The notes below the pieces were generated by a model. It saw only the letters and a list, made by a program, of their open reading frames with translations. It was not told where the DNA came from and did no database searches. DNA of 64,000 bases from an uncultured Eubacteriales bacterium (GTDB taxonomy: Bacteria > Bacillota > Clostridia > Oscillospirales > CAG-272): contig CAKRTQ010000003.1 of NCBI GenBank assembly GCA_934402395.1, positions 124,001 to 188,000 on the forward strand, in the 5' to 3' direction. Below are positions 34,750-42,910 of this stretch, piece by piece. Within the stretch, counting starts at the first letter, position 1; each line of letters begins with the position of its first letter. The position numbers were made by a program, and so were the translations under genes.

Positions 34750-35745
34750 ATGAACAAAATACCGGAAAAATTAAAAAAAGCGGCATCACTGGTGCTCGCG
34801 CTCTCACTTGCCTTTGCCCTTTCACTGGCGGTATACGCCTCTGTCGTTTACGACAGTTCTGTGGACCCTGTGGTATCGCTTACCGGACTGGCACAGTACG
34901 TTGAAGATTATGTACTTGCCCCCCTTGGCAACCGCATCGCCTCCCTTGAAACGCGCGTCAGCGCGCTTGAGCTCGGAGGAGGCGGCGGTGGAGGTGGCGG
35001 AATGGGTTCAGAGGCATATCAGGCGATAATGTCACGCATTTCCGCACTTGAAAATGACGTAAAGTCCAAGGACGAAAAAATTGCTACGCTTGAAGAGGTT
35101 ATCCGACACGTCCAAAATGACCTTGGCGGAAGACTCACCGACATAGAGCAGAATTATGCCGAGCTGTCAAAGCAGATGACATCGGTCGGCGACTCCATAA
35201 CCGGAATAAAAAACAGCATTCAAACTCTCAGTGCCGGTCAGTCGGGGCTTGAGAGCAACCTCTCCGATGTGTCCAAAAAGTACATTTCCGTTACCAAAGC
35301 AATGAACGAGCTTCAGGCGTCGATCGACAAGCTGACAGGCGACGGCGGCGCGGTGGCTGAGCTGCGCGCTCAATACGCCGAGCTTGAAGAAGCCATGAAG
35401 CAGCTTCAGACGAAGGCGGGGGTCATGTACCGTCCGGTATACGTTGAAAGCGGACAGACGATAAAAGCCAAAAATGCCGATGAGGGCATCCTTGTCATAG
35501 TGCGCTCCGGCTATGCCGTGATCGTATCTCCTTACAATACCTCCGGCACACTTCAGGGAATAAACGACCTTACGAGCGGAGATGAACTTTACAACGGAGC
35601 CGATGCACCGTTGATGCACAACCTGCTCATTCCGCGCGGAGCCGATGACGGCCGCGGAATACATATCCAGAGTTATGACGGCGCGTTCGTCATGATCGGA
35701 GGAGAATATGTTATCGTCGATGACGCAGCGGAAAACAATGGCTGA
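34750..35745 (+). CDS. Secreted coiled-coil protein of unknown function
   Basis: The product is 331 residues with an N-terminal signal peptide (KAASLVLALSLAFALSLAVYA). Next come a heptad-rich segment (LGNRIASLETRVSALEL), a run of nine glycines, a long coiled coil of about 140 residues, and a compact C-terminal domain (VYVESGQTIKAKNADEGILVIV...). It overlaps the SpoIID gene by 38 bases, so the two are probably made together. It could organise a cell-wall complex with that protein, but this is inference. Confidence 0.65.
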   Translation: MNKIPEKLKKAASLVLALSLAFALSLAVYASVVYDSSVDPVVSLTGLAQYVEDYVLAPLGNRIASLETRVSALELGGGGGGGGGMGSEAYQAIMSRISALENDVKSKDEKIATLEEVIRHVQNDLGGRLTDIEQNYAELSKQMTSVGDSITGIKNSIQTLSAGQSGLESNLSDVSKKYISVTKAMNELQASIDKLTGDGGAVAELRAQYAELEEAMKQLQTKAGVMYRPVYVESGQTIKAKNADEGILVIVRSGYAVIVSPYNTSGTLQGINDLTSGDELYNGADAPLMHNLLIPRGADDGRGIHIQSYDGAFVMIGGEYVIVDDAAENNG

Positions 35746-37711
35746 GAAAAGAAGGAAAAGATCGACCGCCGGACTGCTGGCTGTTGTTATGCTCTTCACC
35801 GTCATTCTTGCAGCCACCGCCCTGTCGATAAGCGCATCGGCTGACAACAACGAGCTTTCAGCATACAGAATACGGTCGAACGTCAAAACCTCGCCCATGT
35901 ATCTTGCCATCGGCATCAGATACGGCGCGGACGCACCGTTTTCAGTCGCAATGCTCTCCCCTTACGGCTTTGTTGTCGGTGAAGCGGAAATAACCCGCAC
36001 CGACCGCAATTTTACACCGCTTTACCGTATCAATTCCGCATCGGTCACGGCGGTCTGCGACACAAACCTGAAGGTTGGATACAATTCATGCTCAGCCGCA
36101 TCGGGTGAAAACGATACCGATATAGGCGGCTACCACGTTGAAATCACCTCTGCCGCAGACCTTTGGGACGATATAAAAGAATACTCTGATATCTTTATTG
36201 CACTTTACGGTCACTGTTTTCCCGCTTACATCAACGGCGAAAAAACGCTGCGCATCGGAGCTTTTTCAAGCTATGCGGCAGCAGGTGAAGCCGCAGCGAC
36301 CGTTTCATCACTTATGCCAAACCGTTCGGTACGCATAGCATCACCGTCCGCGACAGGCGTCAGTGTACTGGATGAGGAAATGGAGAGCATACTTTTTGAA
36401 TACGAGGGCAGCGAACGCGCGTATCTCGGCTTTTCAGCATATCAGCAAGCGGGAAAGGACTACGCCTACATACAGGACAGTGCCACATCAACAGTGTATG
36501 ACGGCCTTTTCTGCTACCGGCATTTCATAGGCTCGGACTGCAACGGTCTTGTACAGATCAACATGGTAGAGCTGAACACATATGTTGAAGGCGTTCTGCC
36601 GAATGAAATATACACAAGCTGGGATCTTGAAACGCAAAAAGCATTCGCCATTACAGTACGCTCATATTCGGTAATATGTGTCGGAAAGCACTATTCGTCA
36701 TACGGATTTGATATGTGCAGCCTCTCACATTGCGAAAATTATCGCGGCAGAAAACTTATAACCGCCCGTGTTACCAAAGCGGTGTACGACACCAAAGATC
36801 AGGTCCTTACATATGGGTCAAACGTAGTTGAGGGACTTTACTCGTCAAGCATCGGCGGGTGGTCGGTAAACCCCAAGTATGTGTGGGGAGGTTCCACGGC
36901 AAGCTATCTGCGCACACAGGCTACTCCATGGGAAAAATATTCGGAATACCGCTCCGGAATGTGGTTCAACGAGGTCACGGCATCGCAGCTGAGGACCGCT
37001 TGCCGCGAATACGGTGAAACTCAGATAAACTCAGATATTGTAAAGGTTGAAACAACAAAAACAGGCGATTCGTCCCCATATATTTACACAATAAAGCTTA
37101 CGGATGCCAACGGTCATACCGCTTCGGTCACACGCTGCTCGGCGGTGCGATCCCTGCTTTACGGATATGTGTGGTCGGCAAATCTGCTTATCGGCAAGGG
37201 CTCGGTGGATTATACATATGAAAATGTACTGTCCACGCGCATAATAAACCTTCAAGGATCGACCGCAGGATCTGTTCACGTAATGACCAAGGACGGCAAC
37301 ATAGTTGCCGATGCCGCCGGATTCAACTTTTTTACCGACATCGGCAAAGCGCTCAAAGACGGCTCAAGCACCCTGCACATCTACACCCAAAACGGAACGG
37401 CGCAGATAATCGGGGGCGACATTGAAATTCCTGTATCAACAGAGCCGGATGCCAACGGCAACTACACCGTGGTTTCAAACTACGGAAGCTTTCTGATAGT
37501 CAATCAGCTTAAGCGGATGCGCGCAACGCACTACGCGCAAAGCTCGTCGTCATTTGCAATTGTCGGCAAGGGCATGGGGCACGGCGTCGGAATGAGCCAG
37601 TTTGGTGCCTCAGACCTCGGTGAAGCGGGCGCAACGGCAACGCAGATACTGCTTGCATACTTCCCCGGAACAACAGTAAGAAATTACTTCAACTTCACCG
37701 CCGGAAACTGA
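35708..37711 (+). CDS. SpoIID/LytB-domain protein with SPOR-like domain
   Basis: This is a 667-residue extracytoplasmic protein, nearly twice the length of SpoIID itself. After an N-terminal membrane anchor comes a region with a SPOR-like repeat (LRIGAFSSYAAAGEAAATVS, about residues 180-200). The SpoIID domain follows (NTYVEGVLPNEIYTSWDLETQKAFAITVRSYSV) and ends GKGMGHGVGMSQFGA...YFPGTTV. SpoIID-type enzymes cleave glycan strands stripped of stem peptides during engulfment. The ATG at 35708 has GGAGGAG just upstream; 35738 is the alternative. Confidence 0.85.
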   Translation: MLSSMTQRKTMAEKRRKRSTAGLLAVVMLFTVILAATALSISASADNNELSAYRIRSNVKTSPMYLAIGIRYGADAPFSVAMLSPYGFVVGEAEITRTDRNFTPLYRINSASVTAVCDTNLKVGYNSCSAASGENDTDIGGYHVEITSAADLWDDIKEYSDIFIALYGHCFPAYINGEKTLRIGAFSSYAAAGEAAATVSSLMPNRSVRIASPSATGVSVLDEEMESILFEYEGSERAYLGFSAYQQAGKDYAYIQDSATSTVYDGLFCYRHFIGSDCNGLVQINMVELNTYVEGVLPNEIYTSWDLETQKAFAITVRSYSVICVGKHYSSYGFDMCSLSHCENYRGRKLITARVTKAVYDTKDQVLTYGSNVVEGLYSSSIGGWSVNPKYVWGGSTASYLRTQATPWEKYSEYRSGMWFNEVTASQLRTACREYGETQINSDIVKVETTKTGDSSPYIYTIKLTDANGHTASVTRCSAVRSLLYGYVWSANLLIGKGSVDYTYENVLSTRIINLQGSTAGSVHVMTKDGNIVADAAGFNFFTDIGKALKDGSSTLHIYTQNGTAQIIGGDIEIPVSTEPDANGNYTVVSNYGSFLIVNQLKRMRATHYAQSSSSFAIVGKGMGHGVGMSQFGASDLGEAGATATQILLAYFPGTTVRNYFNFTAGN

Positions 37712-37724
37712 ATGACAGAAAGTC

Positions 37725-37762
37725 GAATGAGGCTGTCGCGCAAAAGCGCGACAGCCTCATTC
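37725..37762. terminator. Bidirectional terminator (GGCTGTCGCGC family)
   Basis: A perfect 17-bp stem (37725-37741 with 37746-37762) has an AAAA loop and is followed on the plus strand by TTATTTTATT. It separates the converging SpoIID and PHP genes. Its core is shared with the hairpins at 48697-48726 and 57491-57523. Confidence 0.85.
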
Positions 37763-37778
37763 TTATTTTATTCTTTCA

Positions 37779-38735
37779 TCAGGCTCTTACAAAATCCATA
37801 AGATCGTCTTCGGTAATGCCGCAGATCTCGGAAATGCGATCAGCCATACGGATCCTGTCAAGTCCGGCAAGAGAATGCGAATCTGTGCCGAAGGTAAATT
37901 TGCAGCCTGCGGCTTTTGCCAGCTTCATGACGCGTATCATGGCTTCATCGGCAAAATCGTTTTCCGGCATCTTGAACGCACCGGTATTGACTTCTATACC
38001 AACACCCATATCGCGTGCGATACCGAAGCATTCCAGATATCTTTCATCGCTCACGGCTTCAATGAGAGTCTTCTGCATCTCTTTTGAAAATCCGCAGGGT
38101 GAAAAGGTATGCGCTATCACAGTAGGCACGGTTTTGGCAAGCTTTTTGAATTCGCTGTTATTCATCAGGCTGAGGAAGCTGTGATACATGAAATCGGCAT
38201 TGTAACCGACAACGTCAACGTGACGCTCGCCAAGCATATTTTCTATTTCGGCGTGCGCTATTGAATTCACCATCTTTTTTGCACGCTCGGGACTTATTTC
38301 CGGCATTGCCGCAATAAGCTTACGTGTGAGTTCTTCCCTTTTCGCCTTCACGTCCTCCATCTCCGGTATTACAAAGTTCTTCATATGGACATGAGTGTGA
38401 GGAACCAGAACATAATCAAAGCGTTTGGCGGTCTCGGCGAGCATTCCGAGCGTGTCCGACATTCCGCAATACTCCGTTTCGGTACCGACCATAAGCTTTA
38501 CGCCGGGGATCGACGGCATTGCCGCCCGCGCACCCTCAATCCCGTAGTTTATCATCTGCTGGTGGTACCACTGGCTCGCCCCCGGAACTTTTTCATCCCA
38601 AAGGTGATTGGAAATGCCGAAAACAGTATGCCCCAGCTCTTTTGCACGGTGTGCAAAAGCATCAACGGTCGCCTCCGGGTCATAGCAGCAGGACGACCAA
38701 AGCGTATGGTTATGTATATCTTGTTTTACTCTCAT
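37779..38735 (-). CDS. PHP-domain metal-dependent phosphoesterase
   Basis: This is a polymerase-and-histidinol-phosphatase-type protein of 318 residues, started at the ATG at 38735 (GGAG upstream). Metal-binding motifs are the N-terminal DIHNHTLWS, GISNH, GTETEYCG, VPHTHVH and the final FGTDSHSLAGL. It is large for a histidinol phosphatase and contains an extra middle segment, so the substrate is unknown. It sits alone, divergent from deoC. Confidence 0.8.
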   Translation of the reverse strand: MRVKQDIHNHTLWSSCCYDPEATVDAFAHRAKELGHTVFGISNHLWDEKVPGASQWYHQQMINYGIEGARAAMPSIPGVKLMVGTETEYCGMSDTLGMLAETAKRFDYVLVPHTHVHMKNFVIPEMEDVKAKREELTRKLIAAMPEISPERAKKMVNSIAHAEIENMLGERHVDVVGYNADFMYHSFLSLMNNSEFKKLAKTVPTVIAHTFSPCGFSKEMQKTLIEAVSDERYLECFGIARDMGVGIEVNTGAFKMPENDFADEAMIRVMKLAKAAGCKFTFGTDSHSLAGLDRIRMADRISEICGITEDDLMDFVRA

Positions 38736-38772
38736 TGTTTGACTCCATTTCTTCCGTGATCGGATTGCTTTA

Positions 38773-38801
38773 ATTATATCAGATGCGGAGCGTTTTTTCA
38801 A
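38773..38801 (-). promoter_or_regulatory. Sigma-A promoter of the PHP gene
   Basis: On the minus strand TTGAAA (38796-38801) and TATAAT (38773-38778) are separated by 17 bases. Confidence 0.7.
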
Positions 38802-38820
38802 CAGTTTTTTCGGATTTCAC

Positions 38821-38849
38821 TTGATATTTTTTGTGTGTTGTGCTATCAT
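38821..38849 (+). promoter_or_regulatory. Sigma-A promoter of deoC
   Basis: TTGATA (38821-38826) and TATCAT (38844-38849) are spaced by 17 bases, about 33 bases upstream of the deoC ATG. The -10 box deviates at one position. Confidence 0.55.
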
Positions 38850-38882
38850 ATATATGAAAATAAATATAAGGAAGGTTTCGCT

Positions 38883-39542
38883 ATGGACAAATATGAGATA
38901 CTGAAATATGCCGATCATACTCTGCTGGCACCGACAGCCACCGAAGAACAGATAAAGACGATCTGCGACGACGGGCTCAGATACCACACCGCATCGGTAT
39001 GCATTCCCGCATCATATGTAAAATTCGCTCGCGACTACACAAAAGGCGAGCTGAATATATGCACGGTAATAGGCTTCCCGCTCGGATACAGCACCACCGC
39101 CGTCAAGTGCTTCGAGGCTGCCGATGCCATCAAAAACGGCGCAAATGAGATCGACATGGTGATCAACATCGGGTGGCTCAAGGACGGACGTTATGATGAT
39201 CTAGAGAATGAGATCAAAGCGGTCAAATCCTCCTGCGGCGATCATATCCTCAAGGTAATAATCGAAACCTGTCTGCTCACAGACGATGAAAAAAAGCGTA
39301 TGTGCGCTATTGTAGGCGCGGCAGGTGCGGACTACATAAAGACCTCGACCGGCTTCTCTACCGGCGGAGCCACACGCGAGGATATCGCTCTGTTTGCCGC
39401 CAATGTTCCCGAGGGACTCAAAATCAAGGCTGCCGGCGGGATACGTTCATTTGCCGATGCCGAAGATTTTATAGCTCTCGGAGCCACAAGGCTCGGCACC
39501 AGCACGCTTGTTCGCCTGATAAAGCAGGAAGAAAGCAACTGA
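38883..39542 (+). CDS. deoC: Deoxyribose-phosphate aldolase
   Basis: DeoC splits 2-deoxyribose 5-phosphate into glyceraldehyde 3-phosphate and acetaldehyde in deoxynucleoside breakdown. The 219-residue product has the Schiff-base lysine in ADYIKTSTGFSTGGAT, the proton-relay aspartate region EIDMVINIGWLKDG, and KIKAAGGIRS. The ATG at 38883 follows AAGGAAGG. The gene is alone; no deoD or pdp partners are nearby. Confidence 0.95.
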   Translation: MDKYEILKYADHTLLAPTATEEQIKTICDDGLRYHTASVCIPASYVKFARDYTKGELNICTVIGFPLGYSTTAVKCFEAADAIKNGANEIDMVINIGWLKDGRYDDLENEIKAVKSSCGDHILKVIIETCLLTDDEKKRMCAIVGAAGADYIKTSTGFSTGGATREDIALFAANVPEGLKIKAAGGIRSFADAEDFIALGATRLGTSTLVRLIKQEESN

Positions 39543-39554
39543 CAAAGTGCAAAA

Positions 39555-39595
39555 AGTGGCTGTTAAAAAGCTCAAATGAGTTTTTAACAGCCACT
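39555..39595. terminator. Bidirectional terminator (CTGTTAAAAA family) between deoC and the OadA-like gene
   Basis: AGTGGCTGTTAAAAA (39555-39569) pairs perfectly with 39581-39595, with an inner CTC/GAG pairing and one bulged G. It is followed by ATTTTCAT on the plus strand and CTTTTTGC on the minus strand. It resembles hairpins at 53816-53854 and 59798-59835. Confidence 0.8.
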
Positions 39596-39599
39596 ATTT

Positions 39600-40832
39600 T
39601 CATATAATATGCACACCAAAGCGCGCATCGGCGTTCGGTGCGTCAAGCTTGTATTCCTTTGCTTTACGATACTCAAAAAAACGAACCGCATCGTCTCCGG
39701 CAATGGCGTATGTCAGAATGTCATCTGCCTGTTCAAGATATCTCGCTGTCTCGGCGCGAAGCGTGTCCAGCTCGGGAGACAGCATATCTGCCGGGCGGGC
39801 AAGAAGCATCGGAGCGTTACCTCCGAGCGCCGATGTGACATCGGCAGCCGGCGGCATGGGCGTTCTGCCGTACATACCGCGTATGAGCGCACAAAAGCCC
39901 GGCGTCATGTACCCGTACATTCCGGCAGGACCCAGGTTTACTTCAGCCTGCTCGAGCAAAATACGGTCGATCGGTGCCGCAAGCGGCGGATATCCCGCAT
40001 CGGCGCGAACACGCTGCAGCATTTCGCCGCAAGCATCATCATCCGCTCCGGCTGTTTCCGCCTCGTTGCACGGATATGCCTTAAGGCGTCCGAGTACCGT
40101 TGACGAAAGCCCGGCATTTATTTCACCCGTGAGATTTCCGACATATGCGGCGTTTGAAGATGATATACGGCAGCTTATTTCATCTGCCCCGGCTCCGACC
40201 GCTGCTGTCAGGCACTCTCGGTCGCGGCATTCGACAGAAACAGGAACAGATGCGCTTTTTTTAACCGCCGAAACGAGCTCTGCGATATCGCCCGGAGTCA
40301 GAACACCGTAAAGGTCGATCAGCCCGACCGAATCTGCACCAAGCTTTTCAAGCAACGCGGCATAGCCGGCAAAAAAACCTACACTGTGTGCGGGGTCTTT
40401 TGCCGCGATCATTGCTCCCTCAAATCTGCCGCCGCGCTTTTTCACCGATGCGGCAACAGTTTCAAGATTTCTGGGATCATTAAGCGCGTCATACGCGCGG
40501 ATCGTCTCAATTCCGTTTTCGATCGCACGCGCCACAAAGTATTCCGTCACATCATCGGCATATATCCCCGAACCGAGCAGACACTGCCCGCTGACGGTAA
40601 GACGCAATGCCGTATTTTCGATATTTCCGCGTATCAGCCGCAAACGCTCCCATGGATCGTTCATGAATTCATCAAGACATCCCGCAAAATCATCTGCGCC
40701 CCAAAGTTCAAGCGAATCAAAGCCCGCGCGATCAAGCAAAGCCAGAAAACCCGGAAATTCCGCAGGCGGTATGCTGTAAAGAGCGTGCGAGCCGAGCATT
40801 CCCGCAACTTTTACGCTTACACCGGCACTCAT
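39600..40832 (-). CDS. Oxaloacetate decarboxylase alpha (OadA)-like protein lacking the metal site
   Basis: This 410-residue protein aligns with OadA/PycB carboxyltransferases: AGFDSLELWGADDFAGCL, NDPWERLRLIR, IRAYDALNDPRNLE, and C-terminal LARPADMLSPELDTLR...EDILTYA-like text are clear. In active relatives the metal is held by Asp in RDAHQS, a carbamylated Lys in KDMAG and two His in HTH. Here these positions read Gly14, Ile172, Glu201 and Arg203, so catalysis of the usual kind looks impossible. It overlaps the truncated carrier gene by 4 bases. It may be a structural or regulatory pseudoenzyme. Confidence 0.8.
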   Translation of the reverse strand: MSAGVSVKVAGMLGSHALYSIPPAEFPGFLALLDRAGFDSLELWGADDFAGCLDEFMNDPWERLRLIRGNIENTALRLTVSGQCLLGSGIYADDVTEYFVARAIENGIETIRAYDALNDPRNLETVAASVKKRGGRFEGAMIAAKDPAHSVGFFAGYAALLEKLGADSVGLIDLYGVLTPGDIAELVSAVKKSASVPVSVECRDRECLTAAVGAGADEISCRISSSNAAYVGNLTGEINAGLSSTVLGRLKAYPCNEAETAGADDDACGEMLQRVRADAGYPPLAAPIDRILLEQAEVNLGPAGMYGYMTPGFCALIRGMYGRTPMPPAADVTSALGGNAPMLLARPADMLSPELDTLRAETARYLEQADDILTYAIAGDDAVRFFEYRKAKEYKLDAPNADARFGVHII

Positions 40833-40996
40833 TGTCCCTCGTCGCAGTTCTGCGCCGTTGTTGCTTTTTTCTTCGGCGATGCAGATTTCGTTTCGTCGCC
40901 GGCAGCAGGCTCATCACCGTTTTCGGCTTCGGTCAGCTCCTCTACATCAACGATATACTCATCGTCGCCAATTCTGATTCTGAATTTTCTTTTCAT
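40829..40996 (-). CDS. Truncated biotin carrier-like protein without biotinyl domain
   Basis: This 55-residue product begins MKRKFRIRIGDDEYIVDVEEL, like the first strand segment of decarboxylase biotin carriers. It continues with the usual Ala/Pro/charged linker (EPAAGDETKSASPKKKATT) and stops. The biotinyl domain with its AMKM lysine is absent. I start it at 40996 because GAGGTG lies 6 bases upstream; the longer frame from 41026 lacks a good RBS. Its stop overlaps the OadA-like start (ATGA), so it is still translated in step with its neighbours. Confidence 0.65.
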   Translation of the reverse strand: MKRKFRIRIGDDEYIVDVEELTEAENGDEPAAGDETKSASPKKKATTAQNCDEGQ

Positions 40997-41013
40997 CTCT
41001 GTCACCTCAAAAA

Positions 41014-41400
41014 TCATCGATTCCACGGATGCGCTCCGTTTACACGTTCAAACGCAACGACTCTGAATCGCAGCGGGGCCTTCTTTTTTTCTTCCGCTTC
41101 GGATTCAAGATAAGCCGCCACGGCAGCAGTAATGACCGCGACCAACGCGGCGCGAGCCTTCTCTTCTGCCTTTTTTCGCGCTTCCTCAGCAAGTGCGGCT
41201 TCGATCTCGGCGAGGCGCGCAAGCCGCTCCGCTTCAGCCTTTTCCGCCCGCTCTGCCTCTGCCCGTTCCGCTTCTGCGCGTTCGCGGGCTTTTTTTCTTT
41301 TGTTATTCCTTATCGCAAGCAATATACAGGCTGCTGCGAGCATGACCAAAGCTGCCACGCAGCACCACATCGGAATGCTGTCGATCGCAAAAAAATTCAT
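41014..41400 (-). CDS. OadG-like decarboxylase gamma-chain protein
   Basis: This is a 128-residue protein with one N-terminal membrane helix (about residues 10-30). A highly charged Ala/Glu/Arg coiled coil follows, then the typical OadG end VAVITAAVAAYL...FRVVAFERVNG...PWNR. In sodium-pumping decarboxylases this subunit tethers the carboxyltransferase to the membrane subunit OadB. The start codon shares its first base with the stop codon of the upstream gene (TAATG). No OadB gene lies in the window. Confidence 0.75.
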   Translation of the reverse strand: MNFFAIDSIPMWCCVAALVMLAAACILLAIRNNKRKKARERAEAERAEAERAEKAEAERLARLAEIEAALAEEARKKAEEKARAALVAVITAAVAAYLESEAEEKKKAPLRFRVVAFERVNGAHPWNR

Positions 41401-42893
41401 TACGGCTTTCTCCTGCTTTCTCTCGGAGGTGTCGGAATGTCACGCGATTTTGCCGCAAGCATCCTTATAGCCGACACAATGCGCGGGCGAAGCTCGTCGG
41501 CAGATATAATATCGTCGATCTCGCCGCAGATCGCCGCATCGCTCGGAGAGGCAAGCTTCGATCGCCATTCCGCCTCAAGCTCTTCGCGCGTTACGGTGAC
41601 ATCGTTATCGCATATGCGGTCATTCCATACAAGCGCGACCGAAGCCTCGGGCGACATCGGGCTTATACACGCCCCCGGCAACGCAAATGCGACATCTGCA
41701 CCGACGGATTTGGACGCCATAAGTGTAAATCCCATGCCGTATGCTTTACCGGTCACAACGCTTATTTTCGCATTGCAGGAAGCTGTAAGCGCATGGTAAA
41801 GCTCAGCCACAGCCGAGGCGTAGCCTGCGGAGTCGCTCTCGCTCCAGCATACTCCCGCGCTGTTTACAAGTGCGACGAGCGGCAGTCCGAAACAGTCGCA
41901 AAACCTCACGAGCCCGGCTGCCGCACGGCAGGCAGCCGGAGTCATCATTCCATCTTTCGCCCCCGGGTCATTTGCCATGACTCCGCAGACGATCCCACCT
42001 ATATAAGCAAGCCCGGTGACAAGCTCCGGCGTGCGTCCGGCGCCAAGTTCTATGAACCTTTCACCGTCGGCAAGCGAAGCGATGATCTTTTTTGCATCAT
42101 ATGTATCGGCGCCAAGATATTGCGCCTGTATCCCACGCTCAAGAACCGGCGTTTCGGACACTCTTGAGCCTTCGTTACAGTTTGCGGGCAGATATGACAG
42201 CAACTCGCGTGCGCGGACATAAAGCTCGTCCTCATCATCTACCGCAATGTCCGCCGCCGATGCACCGTCCGCCGCCTTTTCACCGCTTATAAATGGCGAT
42301 GCAACGTAAAATTCACTCTGCCCCGACACAGTGAGAAGGAAATCAAACGATGATGCGGCGGCAGCCATCCCGCCACCGCATATGCCGGGCACGAGAGCCA
42401 CGAGCGGGACTATCCCGCGGGCAGCCGTTATCTGCTTCATCACCTCGCCGTATGCTGCGAGTACTTTTACACCCTCATATATCGATGCCCCGGAGGAATC
42501 AAATATTCCGACCACCGGCGCGCCGTTGCGGACCGCCATTTTCAGCAACGCAGCAATTTTTTCGGCAGATGTGCTGTCAAATGCGCCGTGCATACGCGCA
42601 CTGTCCTGCACAAAGGCATAGCAAAGCCTGCCGTTTACTGCGCCGTACCCGGTTATGACTCCGCTGAACGTCTCCGACGGTTCTTCACCGACCTCGCGCC
42701 TGACGATATACGTGCCGATCTCTGCGAATGTTCCCATATCAAAGAGCGCGAGAATGCGGGCGCGGACGTTATATCCCCCGTGCGATTCCTTGATAGAGCT
42801 TATATCTATATTTTTCAGCATTTCGCTGAGCTTACCGGCAGCAATTGCGCCAAGTACGCTTTTTTTACGTTCGCTCTGATTGGTGCTTTCCAT
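41400..42893 (-). CDS. Acyl-CoA carboxyltransferase-like protein (MmdA/PccB family, divergent)
   Basis: This 497-residue product has the two crotonase-like halves of biotin-dependent carboxyltransferases. The first half retains VITGYGAVNGRLCYAFVQD, SGASIYEGVKVLAAYGEV and the glycine-rich GICGGGMAAAAS. The second half is diverged: the usual PGF-x-x-GTxQExxG region reads NSAGVCWSESDSAGYAS, and AYGGG-type text reads AYGMG. It heads the OadG/carrier/OadA-like cluster. Enzymatic activity is uncertain. Confidence 0.75.
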   Translation of the reverse strand: MESTNQSERKKSVLGAIAAGKLSEMLKNIDISSIKESHGGYNVRARILALFDMGTFAEIGTYIVRREVGEEPSETFSGVITGYGAVNGRLCYAFVQDSARMHGAFDSTSAEKIAALLKMAVRNGAPVVGIFDSSGASIYEGVKVLAAYGEVMKQITAARGIVPLVALVPGICGGGMAAAASSFDFLLTVSGQSEFYVASPFISGEKAADGASAADIAVDDEDELYVRARELLSYLPANCNEGSRVSETPVLERGIQAQYLGADTYDAKKIIASLADGERFIELGAGRTPELVTGLAYIGGIVCGVMANDPGAKDGMMTPAACRAAAGLVRFCDCFGLPLVALVNSAGVCWSESDSAGYASAVAELYHALTASCNAKISVVTGKAYGMGFTLMASKSVGADVAFALPGACISPMSPEASVALVWNDRICDNDVTVTREELEAEWRSKLASPSDAAICGEIDDIISADELRPRIVSAIRMLAAKSRDIPTPPRESRRKP

Positions 42894-42910
42894 TCCCTGC
42901 TCCGAAAAAG

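Noticed and set aside
34978..35004. Glycine-rich run as a frameshift or sequencing artefact
   Set aside because: The frame remains open with consistent codon use on both sides and the coiled coil resumes, so it is best read as a true linker.
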